A stretch of 64,000 nt of DNA from Bradyrhizobium sp. 170 (GCF_023101085.1 NZ_CP064703.1:5642001-5706000); one strand, 5' to 3'. Shown: positions 1-11,109, counted from the first letter of the stretch. Notes: generated from the sequence alone by a model not told the origin. Program-made: numbers and translations.

Positions 1-1151
<1,151 letters not shown>

Positions 1152-1155
<4 letters not shown>

Positions 1156-2135
1156 GATTTGAGAACTCCTGCCTTACGGGGGCCGGCCCGGCGGGCGATG
1201 CCCAGCATCGCCTGCTGCAGGGCGATGAAAGCGAAAAGCAGAACACCGGTCACGATCTTCGTCCACCAGCTCGACAAGGTTCCATCAAAATTGATGTAGG
1301 TCTGGATCAGGCCCTGGATAAGCACGCCGAGCAATGTGCCGACCACCGACCCCTGCCCGCCGGTCAGCAAGGTCCCGCCGATCACCACGGCCGCGATGGA
1401 ATCCAGTTCGACGCCGACGGCGGACAGCGAGTAGCCCGCCGCAGTGTAGAAAGAGAACACAATGCCGGCGAGCCCGGCAAGGACGCTCGACAGCATGTAG
1501 ATGCGCACCGTCATGGACCCGACCGGAATGCCCATCAGGGCGGTGGTCGCGCGGCTGCCGCCGAGCGCATAGACGTTGGCCCCGAAGCGGGTGAAATGCA
1601 GCAGAACGGCTCCCGCCGCGACCACCGCAAGCATGATGAGGGCAATGGCCGTGAGCCGGCCTCCCCCGGGCAACCGCAGCGCGAAATCCGACACCGTCGA
1701 ATAGAGCGGCGCACTGATCGGCGTCGATTCCGTCGACATCAGAAAACTGGCGCCGCGAGCGAGGAACATGCCCGCCAGCGTGACGATGAACGGCGGCATA
1801 TCGAAGACGTGGATGATGGCGCCCATGGCCGCGCCAAAGGCGGCGCACAGCAAGAGGATCGCGGCGAAGGCGACGAGCGGCGGCACGCCGAGCCGCTCGA
1901 TCGCCAGCGCGACGAACACGGTGGTGAAGCCGATCACCGAGCCGACCGACAGGTCGATCCCGCCGGAAATGATCACGAAGGTCATGCCGGTGGCGACGAT
2001 GCCGAGAAAGGCGTTGTCGGTCAGCAGATTGGCCGCCACCCGGGTGGAAGCGAAATTGGGAAATTGCACCGTGCAGAGTGCAAATCCGATGACGAAAACG
2101 ATGGCCGTGATCGCGACCGGCGGCAGGCCCCTCAT
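1152..2135 (-). CDS. yjfF: Sugar ABC transporter permease, YjfF type
   Basis: A 327-aa inner-membrane permease of the RbsC/BPD_transp_2 family. It has about eight to ten hydrophobic segments and the signature ISGGIDLSVGSVIGFT near residues 55-70, plus the EAA-like loop ELDSIAAVVIGGTLLTGG. The ATG at 2135 overlaps the stop of the upstream permease (ATGA). A longer open frame upstream is only a shadow of the preceding gene. With YtfT it should form the heterodimeric channel of a galactofuranose-type importer; the order Q-R-T-F matches the E. coli ytfQRT-yjfF operon. Confidence 0.9.
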
Positions 2136-3126
2136 TGGCGAGCCCTCCCCAGCACGGCCCCGGCATTGGCGAAGCGCGGCGACTGCAGCAGCAGGACGAT
2201 CAGCACCACGGCCGCCTTCACCACGAGATTGAACTCCGGCGGATAGCCCGACAGCAAAATGCCGGTGTTCATGGCCTGGATGATCAGCGCGCCGACCATC
2301 GCCAGCACCAGGCTGAAGCGCCCGCCGAACAGCGAGGTGCCGCCGATCACCACCGCAAGGATGGCGTCGAGTTCGAGCCAGAGCCCGGCATTGTTGGCGT
2401 CTGCGCCCATGATGTCGGCGGCGGCGATGATTCCGGCGAGCGCCGCGCACAGGCCGCACCACACATAGACCGCGAGGATCATGCCGCGCGTGCCGATCCC
2501 GGCCAGTTCGCTCGCCTTTGCATTGCCGCCGGTCGCCTCGATCAACAGGCCGAGCGCAGAGCCGCGGACCACCGCACCGGTGACGATCAACATGCCGAGC
2601 ACGACCACAACCGGCGCCGGCACGCCAAGCACGGCGCCGTTGCCGAGCCAGACCAGATCGGGCGCGGTGAAGGTGACGATGCGGCCCTCGGTGATGAGTT
2701 GCGCGACGCCCCGGCCGGCCACCATCAGGATCAACGTGGCGACGATTGGCTGGATGCCAAGCACGGCAACGAGAAAGCCGTTCCACAGCCCGCATAACAA
2801 TCCGGCACCGAGCGCAGCGGCAAGCGCCAGCGGCAGGCCATGGGCGTCGGCGAGACTCGCGGCAATCGCGCCTGATATCGCCATCACCGCGCCAACCGAG
2901 AGGTCGATGCCGCGCGTGGCGATGACCAGCACCATGCCGAGTGCAAGCAGCGCGACCGGCGCGCCGCGGTTCAGGACATCGATCAGGCTTCCGAACAGCC
3001 GTCCGTCCTGCATCCGCAGATCGAAGAATTGCGGCGAGACCGCGCGATCAACCGCGAGGATCACCAGCAAGGCGATGATCTGGGCAAGGCCGCGGCGTTG
3101 CAGCAGTCTTTGCAGCAGGCTCGGCA

Positions 3127-3130
<4 letters not shown>
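2132..3130 (-). CDS. ytfT: Sugar ABC transporter permease, YtfT type
   Basis: A 332-aa RbsC-family permease with many transmembrane segments and the motif ATRGIDLSVGAVMAISGA near residues 72-89. It has the cytoplasmic loop ELDAILAVVIGGTSLFGG that contacts the ATPase. It overlaps the ATPase gene upstream and yjfF downstream by 4 bases each, so translation is coupled. It is the first of two unlike permeases, as in the E. coli galactofuranose system. Substrate assignment rests on the YtfQ neighbour. Confidence 0.9.
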
Positions 3131-4719
<1,589 letters not shown>

Positions 4720-4755
4720 GTTCGCCTCATGCGGCGGATTCGTCGAGAAGGCTTT

Positions 4756-4786
4756 TGCCGCCGGGCCCGTTCAGGACCCGGCGGCA
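4756..4786 (-). terminator. GC-rich hairpin between ytfQ and ytfR
   Basis: A perfect 10-bp stem (TGCCGCCGGG / CCCGGCGGCA) with an 11-base loop lies just after the ytfQ stop. It has no T-run, so it is more likely a partial terminator or 3'-end stabiliser that raises binding-protein mRNA over the ATPase and permeases than a full terminator. Confidence 0.6.
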
Positions 4787-4801
4787 CGACATAAGGCCGT
4801 G

Positions 4802-5776
4802 TCAGTAACCAAGGCCCTTCTTGCTGTCATAGATCTTCTGCGGATCGTCGGCAGCCGTGTAGAGCTTCGATTCCGTCTGGATCCACTTCGGCGGCACCGT
4901 TCCCTTCGCCTTGAAGGCCATGATGGCGTCAAGCGCCGGACCTGCCATGTTCGGCGTCAGTTCCACGGTGGCATTGGCCTCGCCGGCCGCGATGGCCTTG
5001 AAGATATCGGGCACTGCATCGATCGACACCGTCAGGACGTCCTTGCCCGGCTTAAGGCCGGCCTCTTTCATGGCCTGGATCGCACCGACCATCATGTCGT
5101 CGTTGTGAGCGTAGACGGCGCAGATCGTCTTGCCGCCACCTTCGGCCTTGATGAAGCTTTCCATCACTTCCTTGCCCTTGGCGCGGGTGAAGTCGCCGGT
5201 CTGGCTGCGCACCACCTTGAGATTGGCGTTCTTGGCGACGACGCTGTCAAAGCCCTTCTTGCGGTTGGTCGCGACGCTGGCACCAACCGTGCCCTGCAGC
5301 TCGACGACATTGCATGCCTTGCCGGCCACGGTCTTCGCCAGCCATTCGCCGGCGACGGCGCCTTCGTGCACGCTGTCCGAGGTGACGGCGGTGAGATAAA
5401 GCTCCTTGCCCGACGGATCGATGTCGCGGTCGAGCAGCACGACCGGGATCTTGGCTTCCTTGGCCTCCTTCAACACCGCGTCCCATCCGCTCGACACGAC
5501 AGGCGCGAGGAAGATGGCGTCAACGCCTTGCGCGATGAAGGAGCGGATCGCCTTGATCTGGTTCTCCTGCTTCTGCTGGGCGTCGGCAATCTTGAGCGTG
5601 ACCTTGCGCTTGGTGGCCTCCGATTTGGAGACCGACGTCTCCGCCGCCCGCCAGCCGGATTCGGATCCGATCTGGGAAAAGCCGACGGTCAGTTCAGCGG
5701 CGGTTGCTGGAAGCGAAAGGGTGATGGCGACCAGGGCGGTGGCCGCAAGGAGGGCTTTGGAGGTCATGAGGCGCAT
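4802..5776 (-). CDS. ytfQ: Periplasmic sugar-binding protein, YtfQ (galactofuranose type)
   Basis: A 324-aa protein of the Peripla_BP_4 family with a Sec signal peptide ending near TAAELTVG (about residue 27). Long stretches match E. coli YtfQ: GFSQIGSESGWRAAET at the mature N-terminus, IADAQQKQENQIKA, VVELQGTVGASVA, AVYAHNDDMM and ANATVELTPNMAGPA. YtfQ binds galactofuranose and galactopyranose. It is the first gene of the leftward operon. ATG 5776 and a second ATG at 5767 both keep the signal peptide. Confidence 0.93.
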   Translation of the reverse strand: MRLMTSKALLAATALVAITLSLPATAAELTVGFSQIGSESGWRAAETSVSKSEATKRKVTLKIADAQQKQENQIKAIRSFIAQGVDAIFLAPVVSSGWDAVLKEAKEAKIPVVLLDRDIDPSGKELYLTAVTSDSVHEGAVAGEWLAKTVAGKACNVVELQGTVGASVATNRKKGFDSVVAKNANLKVVRSQTGDFTRAKGKEVMESFIKAEGGGKTICAVYAHNDDMMVGAIQAMKEAGLKPGKDVLTVSIDAVPDIFKAIAAGEANATVELTPNMAGPALDAIMAFKAKGTVPPKWIQTESKLYTAADDPQKIYDSKKGLGY

Positions 5777-6094
5777 TCTCCCAAAATGTTTGTTCAGGGT
5801 GCCTGCATGCCGAATTCGGTATCAAGGCACCTTTGAAGCTGCCTATTGGCGGCAGCGCGGGGAATATTTCACGGAAGATCGGTTCTGACTAGTAATATTA
5901 TTTGACTATTTGGTTTCAGCCGACGCCGTCGTTTGCCTAGGATTTATTTCCCCCTCACCGGACGCCGCGCTCATACCCGCCGGCTTTCTTGTCCGAAGAG
6001 CCGCTTGATCGCACGCGCGGTTTGACCTTGATTGCCTCGATCATGCTGCGCAGCTACGCGTTGCCTGATGCCTTCAGTGAACTAAGGATTCGAC
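5777..6094. promoter_or_regulatory. Divergent promoter region between ytfQ and garD
   Basis: A 318-bp gap with no convincing gene. It holds the palindrome at 5798-5831 and an AT-rich patch at about 5888-5925, unusual in this GC-rich DNA and a likely site for the RNA polymerase of one or both directions. No perfect -35/-10 pair could be fixed by eye. Confidence 0.6.
5798..5831. promoter_or_regulatory. 34-bp imperfect palindrome, candidate operator
   Basis: GGTGCCT at 5798-5804 mirrors AGGCACC at 5825-5831 around the core CCGAATTCGG (5810-5819). Fourteen of 17 pairs match. It lies 22 bases upstream of the ytfQ start, where a repressor would block the leftward operon. The GntR protein encoded in the operon is the obvious candidate binder, which is inference. 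Confidence 0.5.
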
Positions 6095-7630
6095 ATGCAG
6101 CCCGTCACCGCGAAGCCGCTCTACATCCGCATGCATGCGGACGACAACGTCGCGATCGTCGCGAACCGCGGAGGCCTGCACCCGGGCGCTGAGTTCGCGT
6201 GCGGCTTGCGGCTGATCGAGCAGATTCCGCAAGGCCACAAGGTTGCCCTCACCGATATCGGAGAAGGCGAAGCCATTCGCCGCTACGGCGAGGTGATTGG
6301 CCATGCCGCCGCGCCGATCGCCAGAGGCAGCTGGGTCAAGGAATCGCTGGTGCAGATGCCCGACGCGCCGTCGTTCGACAATCTGCCGACGCCAAACGGC
6401 GGCGCGATCAGGCTGCCGCCGCTGGAAGGCTACACGTTCGAAGGCTATCGCAATGCCGACGGTTCGGTCGGCACCCGCAACATCCTCGCGATCTCGACCA
6501 GCGTGCAATGCGTCGCCGGCACGGTCGAGTTCGCGCTGGATCGGATTCGCAAGGAACTATTGCCGAAATATCCCAACGTCGACGACGTGGTAGCGATCAC
6601 GCATGCCTATGGCTGCGGGGTAGCGATCAACGCGCCGGGCGCCGCCGTCCCGATCCGCACGCTGCAGAACCTCGCCCGCAATCCCAATTTCGGCGGCGAG
6701 GTGATGATCGTTGGCCTTGGCTGCGAGAAACTTCAGCCTGAATTGTTGCTGCCCGAGGGCATGAACGCCGACGACGAAATCATGCGCATGCAGGACGAAG
6801 GCCTGACCGGCTTTGGCGAGATCGTCGAGGACATCGTGCAGATGGCCGACGCGCGCCTGCAGATATTGAATAAGCGCCGCCGCGAAACCTGCCCGGCATC
6901 GGCGCTGGTGGTCGGCATGCAATGCGGCGGCAGCGATGCGTTCTCGGGCGTGACCGCCAATCCGGCGCTGGGCTTTGCTGCGGATCTTCTGGTGCGCGCC
7001 GGCGCGACCGTGATGTTTTCCGAGGTCACGGAGGTGCGCGACGCCATCCATTTGCTGACGCCGCGCGCGGTGAACCAGGGCGTTGCCGAAGCCCTGGTGC
7101 GCGAGATGGCCTGGTATGACCGCTATCTCGCCGGCGGCGAAGCCGATCGCAGCGCCAACACCACGCCGGGCAACAAGAAGGGCGGCCTCTCCAACATCGT
7201 CGAGAAAGCGATGGGTTCGGTGATCAAGTCAGGCACCAGCCCGATCGCAGGCGTGCTCGCGCCGGGCGAGCGGGTCAGCCAAAAAGGCCTGATTTTTGCG
7301 GCAACGCCGGCCAGCGATTTTGTCTGCGGCACGCTGCAATTGGCCTCGGGTATGACGCTGCACGTCTTCACCACCGGCCGCGGCACGCCCTACGGGCTTG
7401 CCGCCGTGCCGGTCATCAAGGTCTCGACGCGCAGCGAGTTGAAGCAGCGCTGGCACGATTTGATCGACGTTGACGCCGGCAGTATCGCAACCGGCGATGC
7501 GACAATCGAAGACGTGGGCTGGGAACTCTTCCGTCTCATGCTTGACGTGGCGAGCGGCCGCGAGACCTGGGCCGAACACTGGAAGCTCACCAACTCGCTG
7601 GCGCTGTTCAACCCGGGCCCGGTGACATAG
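6095..7630 (+). CDS. garD: Galactarate dehydratase (UxaA/GarD family)
   Basis: A 511-aa protein that matches E. coli GarD (523 aa) along its whole length: [86 protein letters not shown], and the end [10 protein letters not shown]. It has the N-terminal SAF domain (about 1-90) and the C-terminal UxaA domain. GarD dehydrates meso-galactarate to 5-keto-4-deoxy-glucarate in the cytoplasm, with iron. It is divergent from the ytfQ operon, suggesting shared control. No downstream garL/kduD-type genes are present here. Confidence 0.92.
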   Translation: MQPVTAKPLYIRMHADDNVAIVANRGGLHPGAEFACGLRLIEQIPQGHKVALTDIGEGEAIRRYGEVIGHAAAPIARGSWVKESLVQMPDAPSFDNLPTPNGGAIRLPPLEGYTFEGYRNADGSVGTRNILAISTSVQCVAGTVEFALDRIRKELLPKYPNVDDVVAITHAYGCGVAINAPGAAVPIRTLQNLARNPNFGGEVMIVGLGCEKLQPELLLPEGMNADDEIMRMQDEGLTGFGEIVEDIVQMADARLQILNKRRRETCPASALVVGMQCGGSDAFSGVTANPALGFAADLLVRAGATVMFSEVTEVRDAIHLLTPRAVNQGVAEALVREMAWYDRYLAGGEADRSANTTPGNKKGGLSNIVEKAMGSVIKSGTSPIAGVLAPGERVSQKGLIFAATPASDFVCGTLQLASGMTLHVFTTGRGTPYGLAAVPVIKVSTRSELKQRWHDLIDVDAGSIATGDATIEDVGWELFRLMLDVASGRETWAEHWKLTNSLALFNPGPVT

Positions 7631-7681
7631 CGACGGCCACCCTCGCGAGGCTGCAAGCACCATGGCCCAACCGATGCATGG

Positions 7682-8137
7682 CTAGGCCGCTATCAGCCTT
7701 TCGATCTGCGGTATCGGATGCGATGTTAATTCCTTCGGAATCTCGCCCACGATCTTGTCCGTAACCTCGGCATGAAATGCCTTGCGCAGGTTTCCGAGAA
7801 TCTTCGCCGGCGCGATGACGACGAGCTTGTCGAAATGATTTTCGTGCGCATGACGGTAGAGCGCTTCTGCGATCTCTCCGGCGAACCGCTCCTTTGCGAT
7901 GTGGTGCCAGTCGACCTCCTCGACCGCGCTTCGCGCCGTACCGACGCTTGATACCGAGCGCCCCGGACGATCGGTGCCCTGCTCGCGCGTTGCCGGATTG
8001 TCCTGCTCCAGGATTTGCTCGACTTCGAGCTTGACCCGATGCGCGGTGCCTTTGTTGCGCAGAAAGAGCGCCTTCTGGCCGTCGCCGATCAGAACGAGTG
8101 CATTGTGGGAGATGACCGGGGTAGATTCAGTTGTCAT
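7682..8137 (-). CDS. Host attachment family protein
   Basis: A 151-aa soluble protein of the family annotated as host attachment protein in rhizobia. It contains NALVLIGDGQKALFLRNKG near the N-terminus, the HIAKERFAGEIAEALYRHA helix and VVIAPAKILGNLRKAFHAEV. The ATG at 8137 gives the normal N-terminus; an in-frame ATG at 8167 is less likely. Upstream is a one-mismatch EcfG-like site (GCAAC-N16-CGTT, 8161-8185 on the reverse strand). The family's function is not established; association with stress genes fits a general-stress role. Confidence 0.8.
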   Translation of the reverse strand: MTTESTPVISHNALVLIGDGQKALFLRNKGTAHRVKLEVEQILEQDNPATREQGTDRPGRSVSSVGTARSAVEEVDWHHIAKERFAGEIAEALYRHAHENHFDKLVVIAPAKILGNLRKAFHAEVTDKIVGEIPKELTSHPIPQIERLIAA

Positions 8138-8349
8138 TACTTGATGCCTCCATGTGGGCCAACGCATGAATCGCCGCGTGGTTGCCTCTGCGACGACGGC
8201 GCCAGGCCACCGGCCACGATCGGCATTTCAACACCGCCTGCTCCCTGCGCGCAACGATGGAACTCCGGTCTCATCGCTTCCACGCGTCGGAACCAAAGCG
8301 GGTGCGATGCTTTGAGCCCCGAGGGCAGCATTCGAGTAAGGAGGAACTT

Positions 8350-8676
8350 ATGAGGAAGATCGCAATCGGCCTGCTGGCCGGCGCGGGCGCGCTCCTGACC
8401 GGCAGCGCAAATGCGTCTGACATCTACACCAGCAGCGAATATACGAACTCCGACCTGATACAGCAGGTTCGCATGGTCTGTGACGACAACGGACGCTGCT
8501 ATCGGACCCGCGGCAGCAGCCGCGTGATCGTCCGCGATTCATACGCCTATGCGCCGCGCGAGCGATATATCGAGCATCGCCGCTATCGCGATTGGGATGA
8601 CGGGCCGCGAGCCGGCGTCGGCATCCGCGCACCCGGCGTGAGCGTGGGCGTCGGCGTCGACAACGACCGCTGGTAG
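8350..8676 (+). CDS. Small exported protein
   Basis: A 108-aa protein with a Sec signal peptide (MRKIAIGLLAGAGALLTGSANA) and a mature part rich in Tyr and Arg, ending in alternating Gly/Val (GVGIRAPGVSVGVGVDNDRW). The start is set by a strong ribosome binding site AAGGAGGAAC 6 bases upstream; the open frame extends further upstream without a better start. Two Cys near residues 46-52 could pair in the periplasm. Function unknown; similar short periplasmic proteins are common in Bradyrhizobium. Confidence 0.75.
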   Translation: MRKIAIGLLAGAGALLTGSANASDIYTSSEYTNSDLIQQVRMVCDDNGRCYRTRGSSRVIVRDSYAYAPRERYIEHRRYRDWDDGPRAGVGIRAPGVSVGVGVDNDRW

Positions 8677-8700
8677 GACAATCCAGGAGAGACTCCCCCA

Positions 8701-8732
8701 GGAGAGACTTCGGCGCGGTCTGGAGTCTCTCC
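8701..8732 (+). terminator. Hairpin downstream of the 108-aa gene
   Basis: A 9-bp stem (GGAGAGACT / AGTCTCTCC) with a 14-base loop sits 24 bases after the stop. The left arm is part of a 12-bp direct repeat CCAGGAGAGACT at 8683-8694 and 8698-8709. There is no T-run. Confidence 0.45.
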
Positions 8733-8764
8733 GCCGGAGTCGGGAAATATTTCATCTGCCCGCG

Positions 8765-8789
8765 GGAACGGCGGTGGGCGCGTCCTGTT
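8765..8789 (+). promoter_or_regulatory. EcfG-like promoter of the CBS gene (one mismatch)
   Basis: GGAAC at 8765-8769 and TGTT at 8786-8789, 16 bases apart, against the EcfG consensus GGAAC-N16/17-CGTT. It lies 35 bases upstream of the CBS start. Confidence 0.5.
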
Positions 8790-8823
8790 AGCCGGTGAAG
8801 CAACGACCGAACAGAGAGGCTAC

Positions 8824-9255
8824 ATGAAAGTTTCCGATGCGATGACGTCTGAGGTTCAACTCTGCACGCCCGATGACACGTTAAAGGACGCCGCGCAGGC
8901 GATGGCGGCGCTCGGCGTCGGGTTGCTGCCGGTGACCGACAATGAGCGCCTGGTTGGCATGATCTCCGACCGGGATATCGCGATCCGCGGTGTCGGCATG
9001 GGCCGGGGACCAGAGGCACGGGTCGGCGACGTGATGACGGCCGACGTCAAGTATTGCTACGAAGACCAGAATCTCGACGAGGTGAGTGCGATCATGGGTG
9101 ACATCCAGGTCCGTCGCCTGCCGGTGCTCAATCGCAGCAAGCGGCTCGTCGGCATCATCGCGCTGGGCGACATTGCGCTGATCCGGGGCGGCAATGGCAC
9201 AGGCGCGGCGTTGTGCGGAATTTCACGGCCCGGCGGGCAGCATGCACAGGTTTGA
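8824..9255 (+). CDS. CBS-domain protein
   Basis: A 143-aa protein made of two CBS motifs: MKVSDAMTSEV...LLPVTDNERLVGMISDRDIAIR (about 1-60) and VGDVMTADVKYCYEDQNL...RRLPVLNRSKRLVGIIALGDIAL (about 68-125). Paired CBS motifs form a Bateman module that binds adenine nucleotides. The C-terminal tail (about 20 residues) is unstructured. Upstream is a near-consensus EcfG promoter. The gene end overlaps the SDR remnant at 9242. Partner protein unknown. Confidence 0.85.
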   Translation: MKVSDAMTSEVQLCTPDDTLKDAAQAMAALGVGLLPVTDNERLVGMISDRDIAIRGVGMGRGPEARVGDVMTADVKYCYEDQNLDEVSAIMGDIQVRRLPVLNRSKRLVGIIALGDIALIRGGNGTGAALCGISRPGGQHAQV

Positions 9256-9349
9256 TCTGCGCCGCTTTGAGAGGAAGCTCATTATCGTGACCGGCGCCGC
9301 CTCCGGCATTACCGAGGCCACAGCAAGTCCCCGCACCACGCGGGAATGA
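9242..9349 (+). pseudogene. N-terminal remnant of a short-chain dehydrogenase
   Basis: A 35-codon frame starting MHRFDLRRFERKLIIVTGAA, then SGITEATA, and stopping soon after. It carries the SDR cofactor motif TGxxxGIG with the last Gly changed to Thr; after ATA the text no longer looks like an SDR. An intact SDR needs about 250 residues. It overlaps the CBS stop and is best read as decayed coding DNA. Confidence 0.55.
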
Positions 9350-9350
9350 A

Positions 9351-9391
9351 CACCGGCATCTCGTCACGTACGAACGAAGCGAATGCCGGTG
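9351..9391 (+). terminator. Inverted repeat after the SDR remnant
   Basis: CACCGGCAT at 9351-9359 pairs with ATGCCGGTG at 9383-9391 across a 23-base loop that can itself pair TCGT with ACGA. Possibly a terminator for the CBS transcript; no T-run follows. Confidence 0.35.
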
Positions 9392-9448
9392 CGCGCAGAC
9401 AACGGCATTCGCGCTAGCGTCCAACGGCCACCAAGCTGCGGGCCGTCG

Positions 9449-9700
9449 TTATTTTTTGGTGCCGGGTCCGGCATCCATGCTGGAAGAACTGCCGCTGGAC
9501 GAACTACCGGACTTCATTTTGCCGGTAGCTGTCCCCGTCGTCGTTCCCTTTTTCATGTTCGTATGCTTGGTGGTGCTCTTGGTCGCGCCGGGGCCAACGT
9601 TGCCTTCGCTTGATGCGCCGGGGGCCGGCTGCATTTGTGCGAACACGCTGCCAGTCGACAGCAACAGGGCACATACGCAAGCCAAGATGGTTTTCTTCAG
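9449..9700 (-). CDS. Small exported Ser/Thr/Gly-rich protein
   Basis: An 83-aa protein if read from the CTG at 9700, giving a typical signal peptide (MKKTILACVCALLL, cleavage after SVFA). The mature part is low-complexity and hydrophilic: repeated Lys-Thr-Thr and a Ser/Gly run, ending GPGTKK. No ATG occurs in frame before the upstream stop; TTG at 9685 is the alternative start but lacks the Lys-Lys n-region. A near-EcfG promoter lies at 9730-9754. Function unknown; short stress-induced secreted proteins of this kind are frequent in Bradyrhizobium. Confidence 0.6.
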   Translation of the reverse strand: MKKTILACVCALLLSTGSVFAQMQPAPGASSEGNVGPGATKSTTKHTNMKKGTTTGTATGKMKSGSSSSGSSSSMDAGPGTKK

Positions 9701-9729
9701 GAGGAACTCTTTGATTGAAGCGACTCCTC

Positions 9730-9754
9730 AACCTGCGCTCCCGCGAAGGGTTCC
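9730..9754 (-). promoter_or_regulatory. EcfG-like promoter (one mismatch)
   Basis: On the reverse strand GGAAC (9754-9750), 16 bases, then GGTT (9733-9730), against CGTT. It lies 30 bases upstream of the proposed CTG start. Confidence 0.4.
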
Positions 9755-9775
9755 GACGCAAACACGTGAGCGGCA

Positions 9776-10024
9776 TCACGCCGACGCGAGCACCGGAGGC
9801 ACGGCCTGCTGCCGCCTGAATTGCTGATAAGCCGCGATTGCCTTGTTAGCCAGCATCAACCGCCGCCGTTCGCCACGGCGCACCATCATCTCTATCGTGT
9901 CGCTGAGAAAGCGGCCGGCCACCATCGCATCGCCCAACTCCCCGGTACGGTTGAGATAGTCCCAGGCGATTTCAATCGAGCTCTCAATCAGCAGGGGCAG
10001 CGGTTCCGTCATGTCTACGTCCAA
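9776..10024 (-). CDS. Conserved hypothetical protein, general-stress gene
   Basis: An 82-aa mostly helical soluble protein (SSIEIAWDYLNRTGELGDAM then AGRFLSDTIEMMVRRGERRR), basic in its second half. No enzyme motif. The promoter at 10038-10062 matches the EcfG consensus perfectly. Starts at 10024 and 10012 (MTEPLP) are both possible; the second gives the more usual N-terminus. Function unknown. Confidence 0.75.
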   Translation of the reverse strand: MDVDMTEPLPLLIESSIEIAWDYLNRTGELGDAMVAGRFLSDTIEMMVRRGERRRLMLANKAIAAYQQFRRQQAVPPVLASA

Positions 10025-10037
10025 CCATTTTTGGGAG

Positions 10038-10062
10038 AACGTCCGGCGGCAATCTCTGTTCC
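10038..10062 (-). promoter_or_regulatory. EcfG general-stress promoter, perfect consensus
   Basis: On the reverse strand GGAAC (10062-10058), exactly 16 bases, CGTT (10041-10038). This is the -35/-10 pair of the alphaproteobacterial EcfG sigma factor. It lies 14 bases upstream of the first possible start and 26 bases upstream of the second. Confidence 0.8.
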
Positions 10063-10105
10063 TGATCCAGCTTGCCGGCGGAAGGCAGGCTTCCCCTTGG
10101 AGGCT

Positions 10106-10216
10106 TCATGGCCCGCCTGCAACGGCGCCCGCGATCACCATCGTCGGATCGTCCAAATCGATTTTGCCCTCGACGATGAGGCCGTCGGAGCTCTCGAGCA
10201 TTCGCAACGCCTCCAT
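10106..10216 (-). CDS. Possible 36-aa peptide
   Basis: Reads MEALRMLESSDGLIVEGKID and on to IAGAVAGGP. The composition looks protein-like and it follows the 52-aa gene by 21 bases on the same strand, but there is no ribosome binding site and the open frame is short. It may be a real small gene or the tail of a decayed one. Confidence 0.3.
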   Translation of the reverse strand: MEALRMLESSDGLIVEGKIDLDDPTMVIAGAVAGGP

Positions 10217-10237
10217 CCGTCGCGCAAATGCGAGCGG

Positions 10238-10396
10238 CTAATGAGTGTTTGTCTCATGCCACTTTTCCAGATCGGGTTTTGACGGTCCCGGCCGCTGCTC
10301 CTTTTCCGGATTCCCCTTCCAGGGCTTGTCGGTCTGCTTGTGCGATCCCCAGTCCGTCTGCTGACGCGGATCATCGGTGGGCTTTTCCTTGCTCAT
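10238..10396 (-). CDS. Small hydrophilic protein (52 aa)
   Basis: A 52-aa, highly charged, Pro/Gln/Lys-rich peptide (MSKEKPTDDPRQQTDWGSHK, then KPWKGNPEKEQ) with no hydrophobic segment, probably disordered. The start is supported by a strong ribosome binding site GGAGGT 7 bases upstream and by an EcfG-like promoter at 10444-10468. Small disordered stress proteins of this style occur in Bradyrhizobium; function unknown. Confidence 0.7.
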   Translation of the reverse strand: MSKEKPTDDPRQQTDWGSHKQTDKPWKGNPEKEQRPGPSKPDLEKWHETNTH

Positions 10397-10443
10397 TTGG
10401 GCACCTCCAGAATGGGAAGCGGACAGCGCGCAGTTTGGTTCCT

Positions 10444-10468
10444 GACGAATCTGTGGACTCAGGGTTCC
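10444..10468 (-). promoter_or_regulatory. EcfG-like promoter (one mismatch)
   Basis: On the reverse strand GGAAC (10468-10464), 16 bases, CGTC (10447-10444), 48 bases upstream of the 52-aa gene. A second GGAAC on the forward strand at 10476-10480 with TGTT 18 bases on could serve the gene at 10521, but its spacing is long. Confidence 0.45.
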
Positions 10469-10520
10469 AACGTCCGGAACCGAACAGACAGTGGATGATG
10501 TTCCCTCCTAGTCTTTTTTA

Positions 10521-10715
10521 ATGGACAAGAAGAAGGTCGAGGATCGGCCCCAGCGGGACTTGCATATGGAGGCGCTCGTGGCGCTTGAGCAAGCACGCGC
10601 CATGCCTCATGGTCCTGCACGAAGCGAAGCTTTGAAGCGCGCTGGTATTCTTCAGCATGCGGCCGACATGCAGGGACTGACGTTCGCCAAACGTGGTCGC
10701 CCACCGAAAACCTAA
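10521..10715 (+). CDS. Small conserved hypothetical protein (64 aa)
   Basis: A 64-aa soluble protein: MDKKKVEDRPQRDLHMEALV, an Ala/Glu-rich helix, then LKRAGILQHAADMQGLTFAKRGRPPK. The basic GRPPK end resembles an AT-hook tail. It is divergent from the 52-aa gene, sharing a 124-bp promoter region. The family looks like rhizobial proteins annotated only as hypothetical. Confidence 0.7.
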   Translation: MDKKKVEDRPQRDLHMEALVALEQARAMPHGPARSEALKRAGILQHAADMQGLTFAKRGRPPKT

Positions 10716-10811
10716 TCCGTCCCTTCGATTGTCTGCGATGGCAACCGCGAGCGCAGCCGCATGCAAGTGCTTGCCACCCCCATGCGGTAAGCCAGCGGAA
10801 CCCAAGAAAGC

Positions 10812-10837
10812 GGAACCCAAGAACAGGTCTCAACGTT
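10812..10837 (+). promoter_or_regulatory. EcfG general-stress promoter, perfect consensus
   Basis: GGAAC at 10812-10816, 17 bases, CGTT at 10834-10837, 27 bases before the ATG at 10865. The -35 is part of a tandem direct repeat (GCGGAACCCAAGAA twice from about 10795), so a second -35 lies 15 bases upstream. Confidence 0.8.
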
Positions 10838-10864
10838 GCTCCGGCAGGCAGCAAGGAGGCAACG

Positions 10865-11092
10865 ATGGGATTGGCCGAATACATGATCGTTTCCAAGCCG
10901 GAGGGCTGGACGGTCCTCCATGACGGGACCGCGGAGCACGACTACGATACAAAGGAGGCGGCATTCGAAGCAGCCGTCGCCGCCGCGTCGCTGGCGATCC
11001 GCCAGGGCCATGAGGTCCACGTCAGCGTCCCCGGTCGCGAGGCCGGCAACAAGACTGCGCTTGGCGCCAAGGATTCCCGGAGCGTGCCGTGA
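10865..11092 (+). CDS. Small protein, DUF2188-like
   Basis: A 75-aa protein with an alternating strand/helix pattern (MIVSKPEGWTVLHDGT, YDTKEAAFEAAVAAA, GHEVHVSVPGREAGNK) resembling the DUF2188 fold, in which a beta hairpin packs on one helix. The start has the ribosome binding site AAGGAGG 6 bases upstream and is driven by the perfect EcfG promoter at 10812-10837. Function unknown; likely a general-stress protein. Confidence 0.75.
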   Translation: MGLAEYMIVSKPEGWTVLHDGTAEHDYDTKEAAFEAAVAAASLAIRQGHEVHVSVPGREAGNKTALGAKDSRSVP

Positions 11093-11109
11093 TACACGCC
11101 GGACCGAGG

